From contig NZ_CP042241.1 of the NCBI RefSeq assembly GCF_007833275.1, positions 558,001 to 622,000 on the forward strand: DNA of 64,000 nucleotides, given 5' to 3'. A program made the translations under genes and the position numbers. The stretch is from Salarchaeum sp. JOR-1. Lineage in GTDB: Archaea; Halobacteriota; Halobacteria; Halobacteriales; Halobacteriaceae. Shown one piece after another: positions 18,132 through 26,553 of this stretch. Position 1 is the first letter of the stretch, and every line of letters begins with the position of its first letter. The notes beneath the pieces are model-generated. The model was given only the letters and a program-made list of their open reading frames with translations. It was not told where the DNA came from and searched no databases.

Positions 18132-18581
18132 CTCCACTAGTTCGTCCGCGAGCGCGTCGACCGCCGGACGCCACTCCTCGGCGTACTCGCCGTGTTTCGG
18201 CGGCGCGAGCGGCAGGTCGAGCGCGCGATACGCGAACCCCGGAACGTGGTCGTCCGCGAGCGCGCCGACGAACTCGGCGTTCGCGCGCTTGCTCGAAACG
18301 CCACCCGTGTCGAGCGCGTAGTAGTCGCTGAACGCCTGCACCAGAAACACGGGTCGGTCGAAGTCGCCGGCGTCAGCGTACCGCGCGAGCTTCACTGGAT
18401 TGTTCGCCGGGTCGGCTCGACGCATCTCCACCTCGACGAACACTCGGCGGTCGGCGGTCTCCCCGGCGACGTCAACCGGGGTTCGGCGAACGCGTTCCTC
18501 GGTCGTCCAGTCGAACCCCGGGAGGCGCTCCGCGAGCGCGTCGGCGAGGGCGTCGTGAACGGCGTCCGTGAAGGCGGCCAC
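18123..18581 (-). CDS. Conserved hypothetical protein, possible nuclease fold
   Basis: I do not recognise a named family for this 152-aa protein. A segment VFVEVEMRRADPANNPVKLARYADA has the look of a PD-(D/E)xK core strand (acidic residue, then E-V-E), followed by FLVQAFSDYYALDTGG. There are no Cys residues or membrane segments. A GTG start at 18581 is assumed. The frame stays open to 18657 with no ATG, so an earlier non-ATG start is possible. It is convergent with bcp (9-base overlap) and divergent from leuS. The nuclease suggestion rests on motif appearance only. Confidence 0.6.
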   Translation of the reverse strand: MAAFTDAVHDALADALAERLPGFDWTTEERVRRTPVDVAGETADRRVFVEVEMRRADPANNPVKLARYADAGDFDRPVFLVQAFSDYYALDTGGVSSKRANAEFVGALADDHVPGFAYRALDLPLAPPKHGEYAEEWRPAVDALADELVELV

Positions 18582-18684
18582 GAGCTGGGCGTCCCACGCC
18601 AGTAACGTGGCGTTTTCGGTGACGCGAACAGGGAGAGCAGTCAGTATGAGAGGGCTTTAGGCGTGCGGCCGTGAGGGTACGGAC

Positions 18685-21522
18685 ATGAGCTACGAGCCAC
18701 GGGAACTCGAACGGAAGTGGCAGGACCGCTGGGAGGACGGCGGTCGATACGAGGCCGACCCCGACGGCGAGGACGACGCGACGTTCGTCACCGTCCCCTA
18801 CCCGTATCCGTCGGGCGGGATGCACGTCGGGCACGTCCGCACGTACACCGTTCCGGACGTCTACGCTCGCTACCGCCGCCTGCAGGGCGACAACGTCCTC
18901 TTCCCCATCGCGTGGCACGTCACCGGCACGCCCATCGTCGGCGCGGTGAACCGCCTGCAGAAGGGCGAGGAAGACCAGATCTCGGTGCTGCGGGACACGT
19001 ACAACGTCCCGGAGGAGAAGCTCCACGACCTGGAGACGCCGATGGGCTTCGCGCGGTACTTCCTGGAGAACCACTACAAGCGGAACATGAAGTCGCTCGG
19101 CCTCAGCATCGACTGGCGCCGGGAGTTCACGACGAACGACGACCGGTACTCGAAGTTCATCGAGTGGCAGTACCAGACGCTCCGAGAGCGCGGCCTGCTG
19201 GAGAACGACCTCCACCCCGTGAAGTACTGCACGGAGGAAGAGAACCCGGTGACGACGCACGACCTCGCGGAGGGCGAGGAGGCGGAGGAGCAGAACTACA
19301 CGCTCGTGAAGTTCCGACGCGACGACACCGTGGTGCCGATGGCGACGCTGCGCCCGGAGACCGTTCGGGGCGTGACGAACGCCTACATCAACCCCGACGC
19401 GGAGTACGTCGAGGCCGAGGTCGACGGCGAGCGGTGGCTCGTGAGCCACGACGCCGTGCAGAAACTCGTCCTCCAGGAACGTGACGTGGAGATCCTGGAG
19501 CGGTTCACGGGTGACGCGCTCGTGGGCGAGCGCGTGGAGAACCCGGTGACGGGCGAGGACGTGCTCGTTCTCCCCGCGGGGTTCGTGGACGCGGACAACG
19601 CTACGGGCGTCGTGATGAGCGTGCCCGCGCACAGCCCCGACGACTGGGTCGCGCTCGAAGAAGCGAAAGCCGACGAGGAGCGCATGCGCGAGTACGGCAT
19701 CGACCCCGCCGAAGTTCGGGAGATAGAGCCGAAGTCCATCATCGACGTGGAGGGCTACGGCGTCTATCCAGCGCGGGACGCCGTCGAGGAGTACGGCATC
19801 GAGTCCAGCGACGACCCCGCGCTCGAGGACGCGACGCAGGACGTGTACAACCGCGAGTTCCACGCCGGCCGCATGAAGGACATGTACGACGAGTTCGCCG
19901 GCGACCTCGTGGAGGACGTTCGCGAACGCTTCGCGGACGCCTACGCCGCGGAGGGACGCTTCGACTCGATGTACGAGTTCTCCGAGGAGGTCGTGTGTCG
20001 CTGCGGCGGCGACGTGGAGGTCGCGAAACAGGAGACGTGGTTCCTCCGGTACAACGACGAGGACTGGAAGGCCAAGGCCCGAGAGGTCGTCGCCGGCCTG
20101 GACGCGACGCCGGAGAACACGCGCGACCAGTTCTACCACACCATCGACTGGCTCAAGCAGTGGCCGTGCATCCGGAACTTCGGGCTCGGAACCCGACTGC
20201 CGTGGGACGACGACTTCGTCATCGAACCGCTCTCGGACTCCACCATCTACATGTCCTACTACACGGTCGCGCACCGAATTCAGGACATTCCGCCCGAGAA
20301 ACTCACGCGGGAGTTCTTCGACGCGCTGTTCTACGGTGCGGACGCGGTGGAGAATCCGCCGGAGCGCGCGGTCGAACTGCACGAGGAGTGGGACTACTGG
20401 TATCCGGTCGATTATCGGTTCTCCGCGAACGACCTCATCTCCAATCACCTGACGTTCTACCTGTTCCACCACGCGGAACTGTTCGACGAGCCGAACTGGC
20501 CGCAGGGCACGACCATCATGGGGATGGGGCTGCTGGAGGGGCAGAAGATGTCGTCGTCGAAGGGGCACGTCGTCCTCCCCGAGAACGCCATCGAGGAGTA
20601 CGGCGCGGACACCGTCCGGTTCTTCCTGCTGAACTCCGCGGAGCCCTGGCAGGACTTCGACTGGCGGGCGAACGAGGTGGAGAACACGAAGCACCAGCTC
20701 GCGCGGTTCTACGAGCGCGCACAGGAGATCATCGACGCCGACGTGCCCGACGAGCGCCCCGACCTGAAGCGCATTGACCGCTGGCTGCTATCGAAGCTCC
20801 AGGACGCGGTGCGGGCGGCGACCGAGGCGATGGACGGGTTCGAGACGCGGAAGGCGAGCCAGACCGCGTTCTACCAGTTCCAGGATCACCTGAAGTGGTA
20901 CCGCAAGCGCACGAACCTCGACCGGCCGGGCGCGGCGTGGACGCGACGGGAGGTGCTGCGGACGCGCGTCCGCCTGCTCGCGCCCATCGTGCCGTTCCTC
21001 GCGAACGAACTCCACGAAGACCTCACGGGCGTTCCCGTGGAGGACGTAGCGTGGCCGGAACCCGATCCCGAGTTCGAGTCGGCGCGCGTCGAGGCGGAAG
21101 AGGCGCTCGTGGAGTCGCTCGTCGAGGACGTGCGCGATATCGTGGACGTCACGGGCACCGACCCCGACGAAGTCCGCGTGTTCACCGCGGCGGACTGGAA
21201 GCAGACGGTGTTCGACGAGGTCGCCGAAACCGGCCCCGACGTCGGCGCCGTGATGGGGTCGGTGATGCAGCACGAGAGCCTGCGCGAGCGCGGAAACGAG
21301 GTGAACGACCTCGTCCAGGAGCTCGTCGCGGACGTGCGCAGTCGCTCTGACGAGGAGATAGAGACGCTGCGAGAGACGGACGAGACAGAGGTGTACGAGG
21401 CGGCGGCCGGATTCCTCGCGCGCGAGTTCGACGCGAACGTCGCCGTCATCCCGGAGGACGAGGCGGACGCGGAGAAAGCGAGCCAGGCGGTGCCGTTCCG
21501 CCCGGCTATCCTGCTCGACTAG
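18685..21522 (+). CDS. leuS: Leucyl-tRNA synthetase, archaeal type
   Basis: This class Ia synthetase (945 aa) charges tRNA-Leu. HVGH is at residues 47-50 in PSGGMHVGHVRTYT, and KMSSS at 621-625 in GQKMSSSKGH. The CP1 editing domain lies between about residues 220 and 420 with TLRPETVRGVTN and GVVMSVPAHSPDD. CRCGGDVEVAKQETWFLRY is a zinc-ribbon-like insertion. The start ATG has a GGCTTTAGG box 26-31 bases upstream, suggesting a leaderless transcript. A four-codon micro-ORF (18646-18660) precedes it. It is divergent from the hypothetical gene at 18123. Confidence 0.96.
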   Translation: MSYEPRELERKWQDRWEDGGRYEADPDGEDDATFVTVPYPYPSGGMHVGHVRTYTVPDVYARYRRLQGDNVLFPIAWHVTGTPIVGAVNRLQKGEEDQISVLRDTYNVPEEKLHDLETPMGFARYFLENHYKRNMKSLGLSIDWRREFTTNDDRYSKFIEWQYQTLRERGLLENDLHPVKYCTEEENPVTTHDLAEGEEAEEQNYTLVKFRRDDTVVPMATLRPETVRGVTNAYINPDAEYVEAEVDGERWLVSHDAVQKLVLQERDVEILERFTGDALVGERVENPVTGEDVLVLPAGFVDADNATGVVMSVPAHSPDDWVALEEAKADEERMREYGIDPAEVREIEPKSIIDVEGYGVYPARDAVEEYGIESSDDPALEDATQDVYNREFHAGRMKDMYDEFAGDLVEDVRERFADAYAAEGRFDSMYEFSEEVVCRCGGDVEVAKQETWFLRYNDEDWKAKAREVVAGLDATPENTRDQFYHTIDWLKQWPCIRNFGLGTRLPWDDDFVIEPLSDSTIYMSYYTVAHRIQDIPPEKLTREFFDALFYGADAVENPPERAVELHEEWDYWYPVDYRFSANDLISNHLTFYLFHHAELFDEPNWPQGTTIMGMGLLEGQKMSSSKGHVVLPENAIEEYGADTVRFFLLNSAEPWQDFDWRANEVENTKHQLARFYERAQEIIDADVPDERPDLKRIDRWLLSKLQDAVRAATEAMDGFETRKASQTAFYQFQDHLKWYRKRTNLDRPGAAWTRREVLRTRVRLLAPIVPFLANELHEDLTGVPVEDVAWPEPDPEFESARVEAEEALVESLVEDVRDIVDVTGTDPDEVRVFTAADWKQTVFDEVAETGPDVGAVMGSVMQHESLRERGNEVNDLVQELVADVRSRSDEEIETLRETDETEVYEAAAGFLAREFDANVAVIPEDEADAEKASQAVPFRPAILLD

Positions 21523-21633
21523 GGGCGTTCACGCCGGACATCGAATACGGAACGGCCGTCCGGCGGGGTTTCGCGGCGCCGCTCCGGGCGAGCGTTACTG
21601 CACGCCCGGTCTGGCCGCGGCTTCCTACTTGTA

Positions 21634-22623
21634 CTATCGGACGCCGAGCAGGTCGAACTCGGTGCCGTTGTCCTTCTCGTTTGCGTGCTCGTAGACGACG
21701 TGTGCAGCGGCCACGTCCTGAATCGCGAGGCCCGTCGAGTCGAAGACAGTGACGCCGTCCTCCGGGGTGCGGCCGTCTTTTTTCCCGGTGACGATTTCGC
21801 CGATTTCGCCGTAGATGTCGTCCTCGCCGAGGACGCCCTCGCTCCACGGGACGTTGATTTCGCCGGAGTGCGTGGTCTGCGAGAAGTCGTCGATGACGAC
21901 CGTGGCGTCCAGCAGGACGTCGTCCGCGATCTCGTGTTTGCCTTCGGCGTCCGCACCCATCGCGTTGACGTGGGTGTGTTCGCCGATGTCCGTCGGGTGG
22001 ACGATTGGGTCTTCGACGGGTGTGACAGTGGAGAGGATGTCGCAGTGCCCGGCGTCCGAAATGGTGCCCTCGCGCACGTCGAACGCGTCGCCGAAGTAGT
22101 CGATGAACTGCTCGATGCGCGCTTCGTTCAGGTCGCTGACGACGACTTCCTCGATGTCCCGAATCTGGCTGATAGCTTCCAACTGAGTGTAGGACTGGAC
22201 GCCCGCGCCGACCAGCCCGAAACTGGACGCGTCCTCGACGGCGAGGTGGTCGGTGGCGACAGCGGCGGCCGCGCCCGTGCGTTTCATCGTGAGTTCGGTA
22301 CCGTCCATGATGGAGAGCGGGTACGCGTTCTCGGGGTCGGAGTACACCATCGTCCCCATCACGGTCGGGAGGTCGAAGCGGTCTGGGTTGTCCGGATGGA
22401 CGTTCACCCACTTGATGCCGGCGGCGTCCCAGGATCCGGCGTCCAGATAGGCGGGCATCGACCGGAAGTCCCCGTTGTACTGGGGGAGGTCGATATAGGA
22501 CTTCGCGGGCATCTGCGCGTCCCCGGTCTCGTACGCGGCGAACGCGTCCTCGACCGCGGAGATGAGTTCCGGCATCGGCGTGTTCTCGTCCACGTCTTCC
22601 TTGTTCAACAGGAGAGTGACCAT
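21634..22623 (-). CDS. Alanine dehydrogenase / ornithine cyclodeaminase family
   Basis: This 329-aa NAD(P)-dependent enzyme belongs to the OCD/mu-crystallin family. The Rossmann motif is FGLVGAGVQSYTQLEAI near residue 140, preceded by the substrate-loop segments PAKSYIDLP and GIKWVNVHPDNP. Archaeal members include alanine dehydrogenase (Archaeoglobus), ornithine cyclodeaminase and lysine/arginine-related enzymes, so the substrate is undecided. An AAGTATTG element lies 20-27 bases before the ATG at 22623, suggesting a leaderless mRNA. It is separated from the thermosome gene by 206 bases. leuS ends convergent to it. Confidence 0.85.
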   Translation of the reverse strand: MVTLLLNKEDVDENTPMPELISAVEDAFAAYETGDAQMPAKSYIDLPQYNGDFRSMPAYLDAGSWDAAGIKWVNVHPDNPDRFDLPTVMGTMVYSDPENAYPLSIMDGTELTMKRTGAAAAVATDHLAVEDASSFGLVGAGVQSYTQLEAISQIRDIEEVVVSDLNEARIEQFIDYFGDAFDVREGTISDAGHCDILSTVTPVEDPIVHPTDIGEHTHVNAMGADAEGKHEIADDVLLDATVVIDDFSQTTHSGEINVPWSEGVLGEDDIYGEIGEIVTGKKDGRTPEDGVTVFDSTGLAIQDVAAAHVVYEHANEKDNGTEFDLLGVR

Positions 22624-22808
22624 ATCCCGGGATTTCCGCGGACAATACTTAGGGTGTTCGAAAGGCGGAGTCGAAAACCATGACAGACCGATAATTCCGC
22701 ACAGTCACGACTAGTCGGTGTGTCGCGCGAAGAAAAACCGAGTGTGTCAGGCGAGCGGTACAGCGGTCGGGTGGGTGCGTGGGCGAAGCGGCGGTTCGCT
22801 GTCCACGC

Positions 22809-22831
22809 GAAGTCAGTGGTTCCCTGACTTC
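22809..22831 (-). terminator. Terminator-like hairpin at the end of the thermosome gene
   Basis: A perfect 8-bp inverted repeat GAAGTCAG-n7-CTGACTTC overlaps the thermosome stop codon (22830-22832). There is no immediate T-run on the minus strand. A T-rich stretch occurs about 70 bases further downstream. Its position at the 3' end makes a role in mRNA ending or stability plausible. Confidence 0.45.
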
Positions 22832-24515
22832 ACATCGCGCCGCCCATGCCGCCCATACCGCCCATGCCGCCCATGCCGCCGGCGCCACCGGGGCCGCCGG
22901 GGCCTTCGTCGCCGCCGGAGTCGGAGTCGATCTGGCCGCCGGCGAGGTCGCCCGCGGCGATGACGTCGTCGATGCGGAGGATCATCGTCGCTGCCTCCGT
23001 GGCGGAGTCGATCGCCTGCGTCTTCACGCGGAGGGGCTCGACGACGCCCTCGTCGTCCATGTCGATGACTTCGCCCGTGTAGGCGTCGAGACCGGCCGCA
23101 GTCGCGCCGCCGTCGTGCTGGCTGCGGAGGTCGACGAGCGAGTCGATGGAGTCGAGGCCCGCGTTCTCGGCGAGCGTGCGCGGGATGACTTCGAGCGTGT
23201 CGGCGAACGCCTCGACGGCGAGCTGCTCGCGGCCGCCGACGCTGTCGGCGTAGTCGCGGAGGCGCATCGCGAGTTCCGTCTCGGGCGCGCCGCCGCCGGG
23301 GAGCACCTGACCGTCTTCGAGCGTGACGCGGACGACGCCGAGGGAGTCGTCGATCGCGCGCTCGACTTCGTCGACGACGTGTTCGGTGCCGCCGCGGAGG
23401 ATGAGCGTGACGGACTTCGCGTCAGCGACGTCCTCGACGAAGATGCGTTCGTCGCCGCCGATGTCCTTCTGCGCGACTTTCCCGGCGTGACCGAGGTCGT
23501 CCTCCTCGATGTCCTTCACGTTGGACACCGGGACGGCGCCGGTCGCGCGGGCGAGCCGGCTGAGGTCGTCGCTGCTGGTGCGGCGGACGGCGAGGATGCC
23601 GTGCTGTGCGAGGTAGTGCTGGGCCATGTCGTCGATACCGCCGTCGACGAACACGACGTTCGCGCCCACGTCGTGGAGCGCGTCGACCATCTCCTCGAGC
23701 TGCTGTTCTTCCTGGTCGAGGAACTCCTGGAGCTGGTCGGGGTCGGTGACGTTGACCTCGGTGTCGATTTCGGTCTCCTGGACTTCGAGCGCGTCGCCGA
23801 GCAGGGCGACGTTCGCGTCCTCGACGGCGAACGGCATGTTCTCGCTGACGCGCTCCTTGTCGACGATGACGCCCTCGACGAGTTCGGAGTTCTCGATTGC
23901 GCCGCCGGTGACCTTCTCGACCTTGATGTTGTCCGTGTCGACGACGCCGTCGTCGGCGACGGACTGGACGGCGCGAACGACGAGTTCGCTGAGGACGTCC
24001 TTCGCGTTCTCCGCGCCCTTGCCGGTCATGGCGGTCGCGGCGATCTGCTCGAGGTACTCGGTGTCCTCGGAGTCGATGTCGATGGCGATGTCTTCGAGGA
24101 TTTCACGCGCCTGCTGGGAGGCCTCCCGGTACCCCTGGGCGAGCGTGGTCGCGTGGATGTCCTGTTCGAGGAGTTCCTCGGCCTCCTTGAGGAGTTCGCC
24201 GCTGACGATGACCGCGGACGTGGTGCCGTCGCCGACCTCGTTCTCCTGGGTCTCGGCGACTTCCACGATCATGTTCGCGGCGGGGTGCTCGATGTCCATC
24301 TCCTTGAGGATCGTCACGCCGTCGTTCGTGACGACGACGTTCCCCGAGGAGTCGACGAGCATCTTGTCCATGCCTTTCGGGCCGAGCGTGGTGCGGACGG
24401 ACTCCGCGACGGCCTTCCCGGCGGTGATGTTCATCGACTGTGCGTCCTTCCCCGACGTTCGCTGCGAGTCGTCGGAGAGTACGATAAGCGGCTGATTACC
24501 CATTTGCTGCGCCAT
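22830..24515 (-). CDS. thsA: Thermosome subunit (group II chaperonin, CCT-like)
   Basis: This is an ATP-dependent double-ring folding chaperonin subunit, 561 aa. The ATP-binding segments are [13 protein letters not shown] near residue 45 and [10 protein letters not shown] near residue 98. The C-terminal equatorial part contains [10 protein letters not shown] and [10 protein letters not shown]. The tail is Gly/Met-rich with four GGM repeats ending GGAM, as in other haloarchaeal thermosomes. The strongly acidic surface fits halophily. Its promoter lies at about 24541-24553. The KH-domain gene upstream is separated by 115 bases, so the thermosome is probably its own transcription unit. Confidence 0.97.
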   Translation of the reverse strand: MAQQMGNQPLIVLSDDSQRTSGKDAQSMNITAGKAVAESVRTTLGPKGMDKMLVDSSGNVVVTNDGVTILKEMDIEHPAANMIVEVAETQENEVGDGTTSAVIVSGELLKEAEELLEQDIHATTLAQGYREASQQAREILEDIAIDIDSEDTEYLEQIAATAMTGKGAENAKDVLSELVVRAVQSVADDGVVDTDNIKVEKVTGGAIENSELVEGVIVDKERVSENMPFAVEDANVALLGDALEVQETEIDTEVNVTDPDQLQEFLDQEEQQLEEMVDALHDVGANVVFVDGGIDDMAQHYLAQHGILAVRRTSSDDLSRLARATGAVPVSNVKDIEEDDLGHAGKVAQKDIGGDERIFVEDVADAKSVTLILRGGTEHVVDEVERAIDDSLGVVRVTLEDGQVLPGGGAPETELAMRLRDYADSVGGREQLAVEAFADTLEVIPRTLAENAGLDSIDSLVDLRSQHDGGATAAGLDAYTGEVIDMDDEGVVEPLRVKTQAIDSATEAATMILRIDDVIAAGDLAGGQIDSDSGGDEGPGGPGGAGGMGGMGGMGGMGGAM

Positions 24516-24540
24516 AGCTACTCGAATGATTGATTGTCCT

Positions 24541-24553
24541 TCTACATAAATCT
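24541..24553 (-). promoter_or_regulatory. Thermosome promoter
   Basis: On the minus strand the sequence AGATTTATGTAGA centres about 32 bases upstream of the ATG at 24515, leaving a very short 5' leader. The T/A-rich core fits an archaeal TATA box. Heat-shock control of chaperonin genes is known in haloarchaea, but no specific regulator site was identified here. Confidence 0.55.
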
Positions 24554-24630
24554 ACTGTCGGTCGTGCTAACGCGACGCGTGGAAGGCCAGTATGCGTGTT
24601 AACTAGTGCCAAGAACGGGGTGTTTAAATA

Positions 24631-25185
24631 CTATCCGTGGTACTCGTGGTACTCCATCCCCTGATTCTTGAGCTCCTCCGCGCGTTTTCGCTCCAGGAAC
24701 GAGTACACCGCGCCGTGGGGCGCGCCGTCGAGAATCATCTCCGCGGCCGACCGAGCGATCTCGACCTCGGTCGGGCCGCCGATGACGCCGAACGTCGACC
24801 CGTAGATGACGACGCTCGCACCCGTCAGCTCCTCGATGAGTTCACGAGTCCGGCCGTTCTCACCGATGAGCCGGCCCTTCTTGCGACGGAGGTCGTTGTC
24901 GTTGCGCGCCGCGCGACCGATATCGATGGTGTCGAACATCCGCATATCGTCGTCGAGCAGGCTGAGCGCGTCGTCCGGCCGAAAGCCACGACCGATGGCG
25001 CGCACGATGTCCGGCCCGTTCAGGCCCCGAATCGGGTCGCCCGTCTTCTCCACCGCGACCGCGCCGTTCTCGGAGTCCACGTCGAGGCTGACCTCCGCCT
25101 CGCGTTCGATCCGGCGAAGGGTCTCTCCGTTCTCGCCGATGAGGACTCCGATGCGGTCCTGCGGAATCTTCACGTGCTGTGTCAT
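24631..25185 (-). CDS. KH-domain RNA-binding protein, Pno1/Dim2-like
   Basis: This 184-aa protein has two KH-type domains. The first carries the GxxG loop IGVLIGENGETLRRIE (about residues 11-26) and the second GRLIGENGRTRELIEELTG (about 108-126). It resembles archaeal Dim2/Pno1 proteins that act in 3'-end maturation of 16S rRNA with the Rio1 kinase. Archaeal genomes often keep this gene next to rio1 and aIF1A. Here trpS2 and its leader lie between it and rio1. The function is inferred from family and context. Confidence 0.9.
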   Translation of the reverse strand: MTQHVKIPQDRIGVLIGENGETLRRIEREAEVSLDVDSENGAVAVEKTGDPIRGLNGPDIVRAIGRGFRPDDALSLLDDDMRMFDTIDIGRAARNDNDLRRKKGRLIGENGRTRELIEELTGASVVIYGSTFGVIGGPTEVEIARSAAEMILDGAPHGAVYSFLERKRAEELKNQGMEYHEYHG

Positions 25186-25238
25186 TGCCGAATCCTAAGA
25201 GATGAAGCCGTTTAAGCGTTCAGTCCTCCGCTCCGCCG

Positions 25239-26360
25239 CTACAGTCCAACCGCCGACCGCGCCCGCTCGCGTTCGCCCTCGGCAAGCCGGTAGGCCGCGA
25301 GCTCGTCGTCGAGCGCCCCGAGGTTCGCCTTCCGGGACTGGTGCTCGCGGAGGAACTCCGCTATCCGGTCGGCCGCGAGTTCCTTCAGGTCGCCCGAGAG
25401 CAACTCGCCCCCGCGGTACGCGGCCGCGATGTCGCGGAGGCGGTCGTCGTCCGGTTCGAAAAAGGCCTGCAGGTACTGGAAGGGGACGTCCTCCTCGGGA
25501 ATCCCGCCCTTCTCGCGGTGCTCGGAGAGCGTCGCGCGACCGCCCGTGTATGCGTGCGACGAGATCTTCTCGCGAACGGTGTCGGGGTCGTCGTCGAGGT
25601 GGATGGCGACGCCCTCGCTCGAACTCATCTTCCCCGGGCCGTCGAGACTCGGGAGGAACTTCCCGAGGAGCGCGGTCGGTTTCGACACGTCGTACTTCGC
25701 CTTTGCGGCGACGTCCCGGGAGACGCGGACGTGCGGGTCCTGGTCGACGGCGATGGGCACCAGGGTGGCGTGCTCGCCCTCGACGAGCTGGGGCAGCAGG
25801 AGGTGTGCGGTCTGGACGGCGGGGTAGAAGGCGAGGCCGACGTTCGGCGGGTCGCCGTACGTCGCCGTCATCTGGTTGTGCGTGATGTCGCCCGCGAACG
25901 CCGACGCGACCGGATACACCACGTCCGCGTCGTCCGTGTCCACGACGATGCGGGTGTTCTCGGGGTCGAACCCCACCGCGAGAACGTCCCGGAGGTTGTC
26001 GCGGAGGTACTCTCGGGTCTCGGGGTACGTCTGGGCTTTCGCGTAGTACTTCTCGTCGTCGGAGAGCGGGACGTACACGGTCGCGTCGAACGCGTCCTGG
26101 AGGTGTTTCGCGAAGTAGAAGGGGAGGACGTGCCCGAGGTGCATCGGCCCGCTCGGCCCGCGGCCCGTGACGACCGATCGCCGGTCGGCGTCGAGGAAGC
26201 GCGCGACGTCCCGGCCCGCGTAGAACACGTCGCGGCGCGCGAGCGGATGGCCGAGGCGGTCCTGGTGGGCGTCCCGGAGGCGGTCTGCGCCGAAGTCGTC
26301 GAGGAGTCGTTCGTAGTCGATGTCGCCCGAAACGTGGTAGGGTGTGACTGTCTGTGTCAT
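25239..26360 (-). CDS. trpS2: Tryptophanyl-tRNA synthetase, cysteine-free paralogue (TrpS2)
   Basis: This second TrpRS (373 aa) is shorter than TrpS1. HLGH is at residues 74-77 and KMSSS at 244-248 (GPGKMSSSEG). The C-terminal region aligns with TrpS1 (YRGGELLSGDLKE against CRNGDRLCGDCKE), but every cysteine is replaced. The whole protein has no Cys, so it cannot carry the Fe-S cluster predicted for TrpS1. I start it at the ATG at 26360. The open extension to 26486 overlaps the leader ORF in another frame and lacks family similarity. It is preceded by a Trp-codon leader peptide with alternative hairpins, so expression probably responds to charged tRNA-Trp. Confidence 0.93.
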   Translation of the reverse strand: MTQTVTPYHVSGDIDYERLLDDFGADRLRDAHQDRLGHPLARRDVFYAGRDVARFLDADRRSVVTGRGPSGPMHLGHVLPFYFAKHLQDAFDATVYVPLSDDEKYYAKAQTYPETREYLRDNLRDVLAVGFDPENTRIVVDTDDADVVYPVASAFAGDITHNQMTATYGDPPNVGLAFYPAVQTAHLLLPQLVEGEHATLVPIAVDQDPHVRVSRDVAAKAKYDVSKPTALLGKFLPSLDGPGKMSSSEGVAIHLDDDPDTVREKISSHAYTGGRATLSEHREKGGIPEEDVPFQYLQAFFEPDDDRLRDIAAAYRGGELLSGDLKELAADRIAEFLREHQSRKANLGALDDELAAYRLAEGERERARSAVGL

Positions 26361-26377
26361 GTAGGGGTGGCTGCGTG

Positions 26378-26509
26378 GCTCTCTGGTGAGTAGTGCGCGA
26401 GGAGAGCGAGGGAGCGCCACCCCGAGTCGGGGAGCGCAGTTAGGCCGCGACCCCGATGCGGGCGACACTGTCCGCTCTCGAACCACGCCAGCGCCAGTCG
26501 AGAGCGGAC
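26378..26509 (-). promoter_or_regulatory. Attenuator-like alternative hairpins in the trpS2 leader
   Basis: Four segments are built on one motif. Segment 1 is 26499-26509 and segment 2 is 26470-26480; they form a perfect 11-bp stem with an 18-base loop containing both Trp codons. Segment 3 is 26402-26408 (CGCTCTC on the minus strand) and can pair with 7 bases of segment 2. Segment 4 is 26378-26383 (GAGAGC) and can pair with 6 bases of segment 3, ending 17 bases before the trpS2 ATG. So 1:2 with 3:4 excludes 2:3, as in classical attenuators. A second set of competing arms, TCGGGG/CCCCGA/TCGGGG, lies at 26420-26456. Pairings were read by eye and energies were not computed. Confidence 0.65.
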
Positions 26510-26514
26510 TGCAT
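26440..26514 (-). CDS. Trp-codon leader peptide of trpS2
   Basis: This 24-codon ORF runs from ATG (26514) to TAA (26440) and begins MQSALDWRWRGSRADS. Trp codons are at positions 7 and 9 (TGG CGC TGG), in the loop of the 11-bp hairpin 26470-26509. A six-T TATA-like run on the minus strand lies 24-29 bases before its ATG, so its mRNA is probably leaderless. trpS2 starts 79 bases after its stop. Two Trp residues in 24 is rare by chance, and the match to the downstream enzyme suggests a ribosome-stalling sensor. Translation has not been shown. Confidence 0.78.
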   Translation of the reverse strand: MQSALDWRWRGSRADSVARIGVAA

Positions 26515-26536
26515 ACCCCGGAATCAGCGCGACGCC

Positions 26537-26544
26537 GAAAAAAG
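26537..26544 (-). promoter_or_regulatory. Promoter (TATA-like) of trp leader-trpS2 transcript
   Basis: The minus strand reads CTTTTTTC, with the T-run 24-29 bases upstream of the leader-peptide ATG at 26514. It begins right after the rio1 stop (26554). No comparable box is seen directly before the trpS2 ATG, so trpS2 probably depends on this promoter. Confidence 0.6.
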
Positions 26545-26553
26545 CCTACCGCT

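Noticed and set aside
18646-18660. Four-codon ORF (Met-Arg-Gly-Leu-stop) before leuS that could be a Leu leader
   Set aside because: It has a single Leu codon, no clear stem structures, and the leuS ATG has its own well-spaced promoter that overlaps this ORF.
22649-22681. Ten-codon ORF upstream of the alanine dehydrogenase-like gene
   Set aside because: Only one Ala codon, no promoter at leaderless spacing, and a separate TATA-like box directly precedes the enzyme gene.
26361-26486. N-terminal extension of trpS2 starting at 26486
   Set aside because: The extension has no TrpRS similarity, overlaps the leader peptide in another frame, and there is a suitable ATG at 26360.
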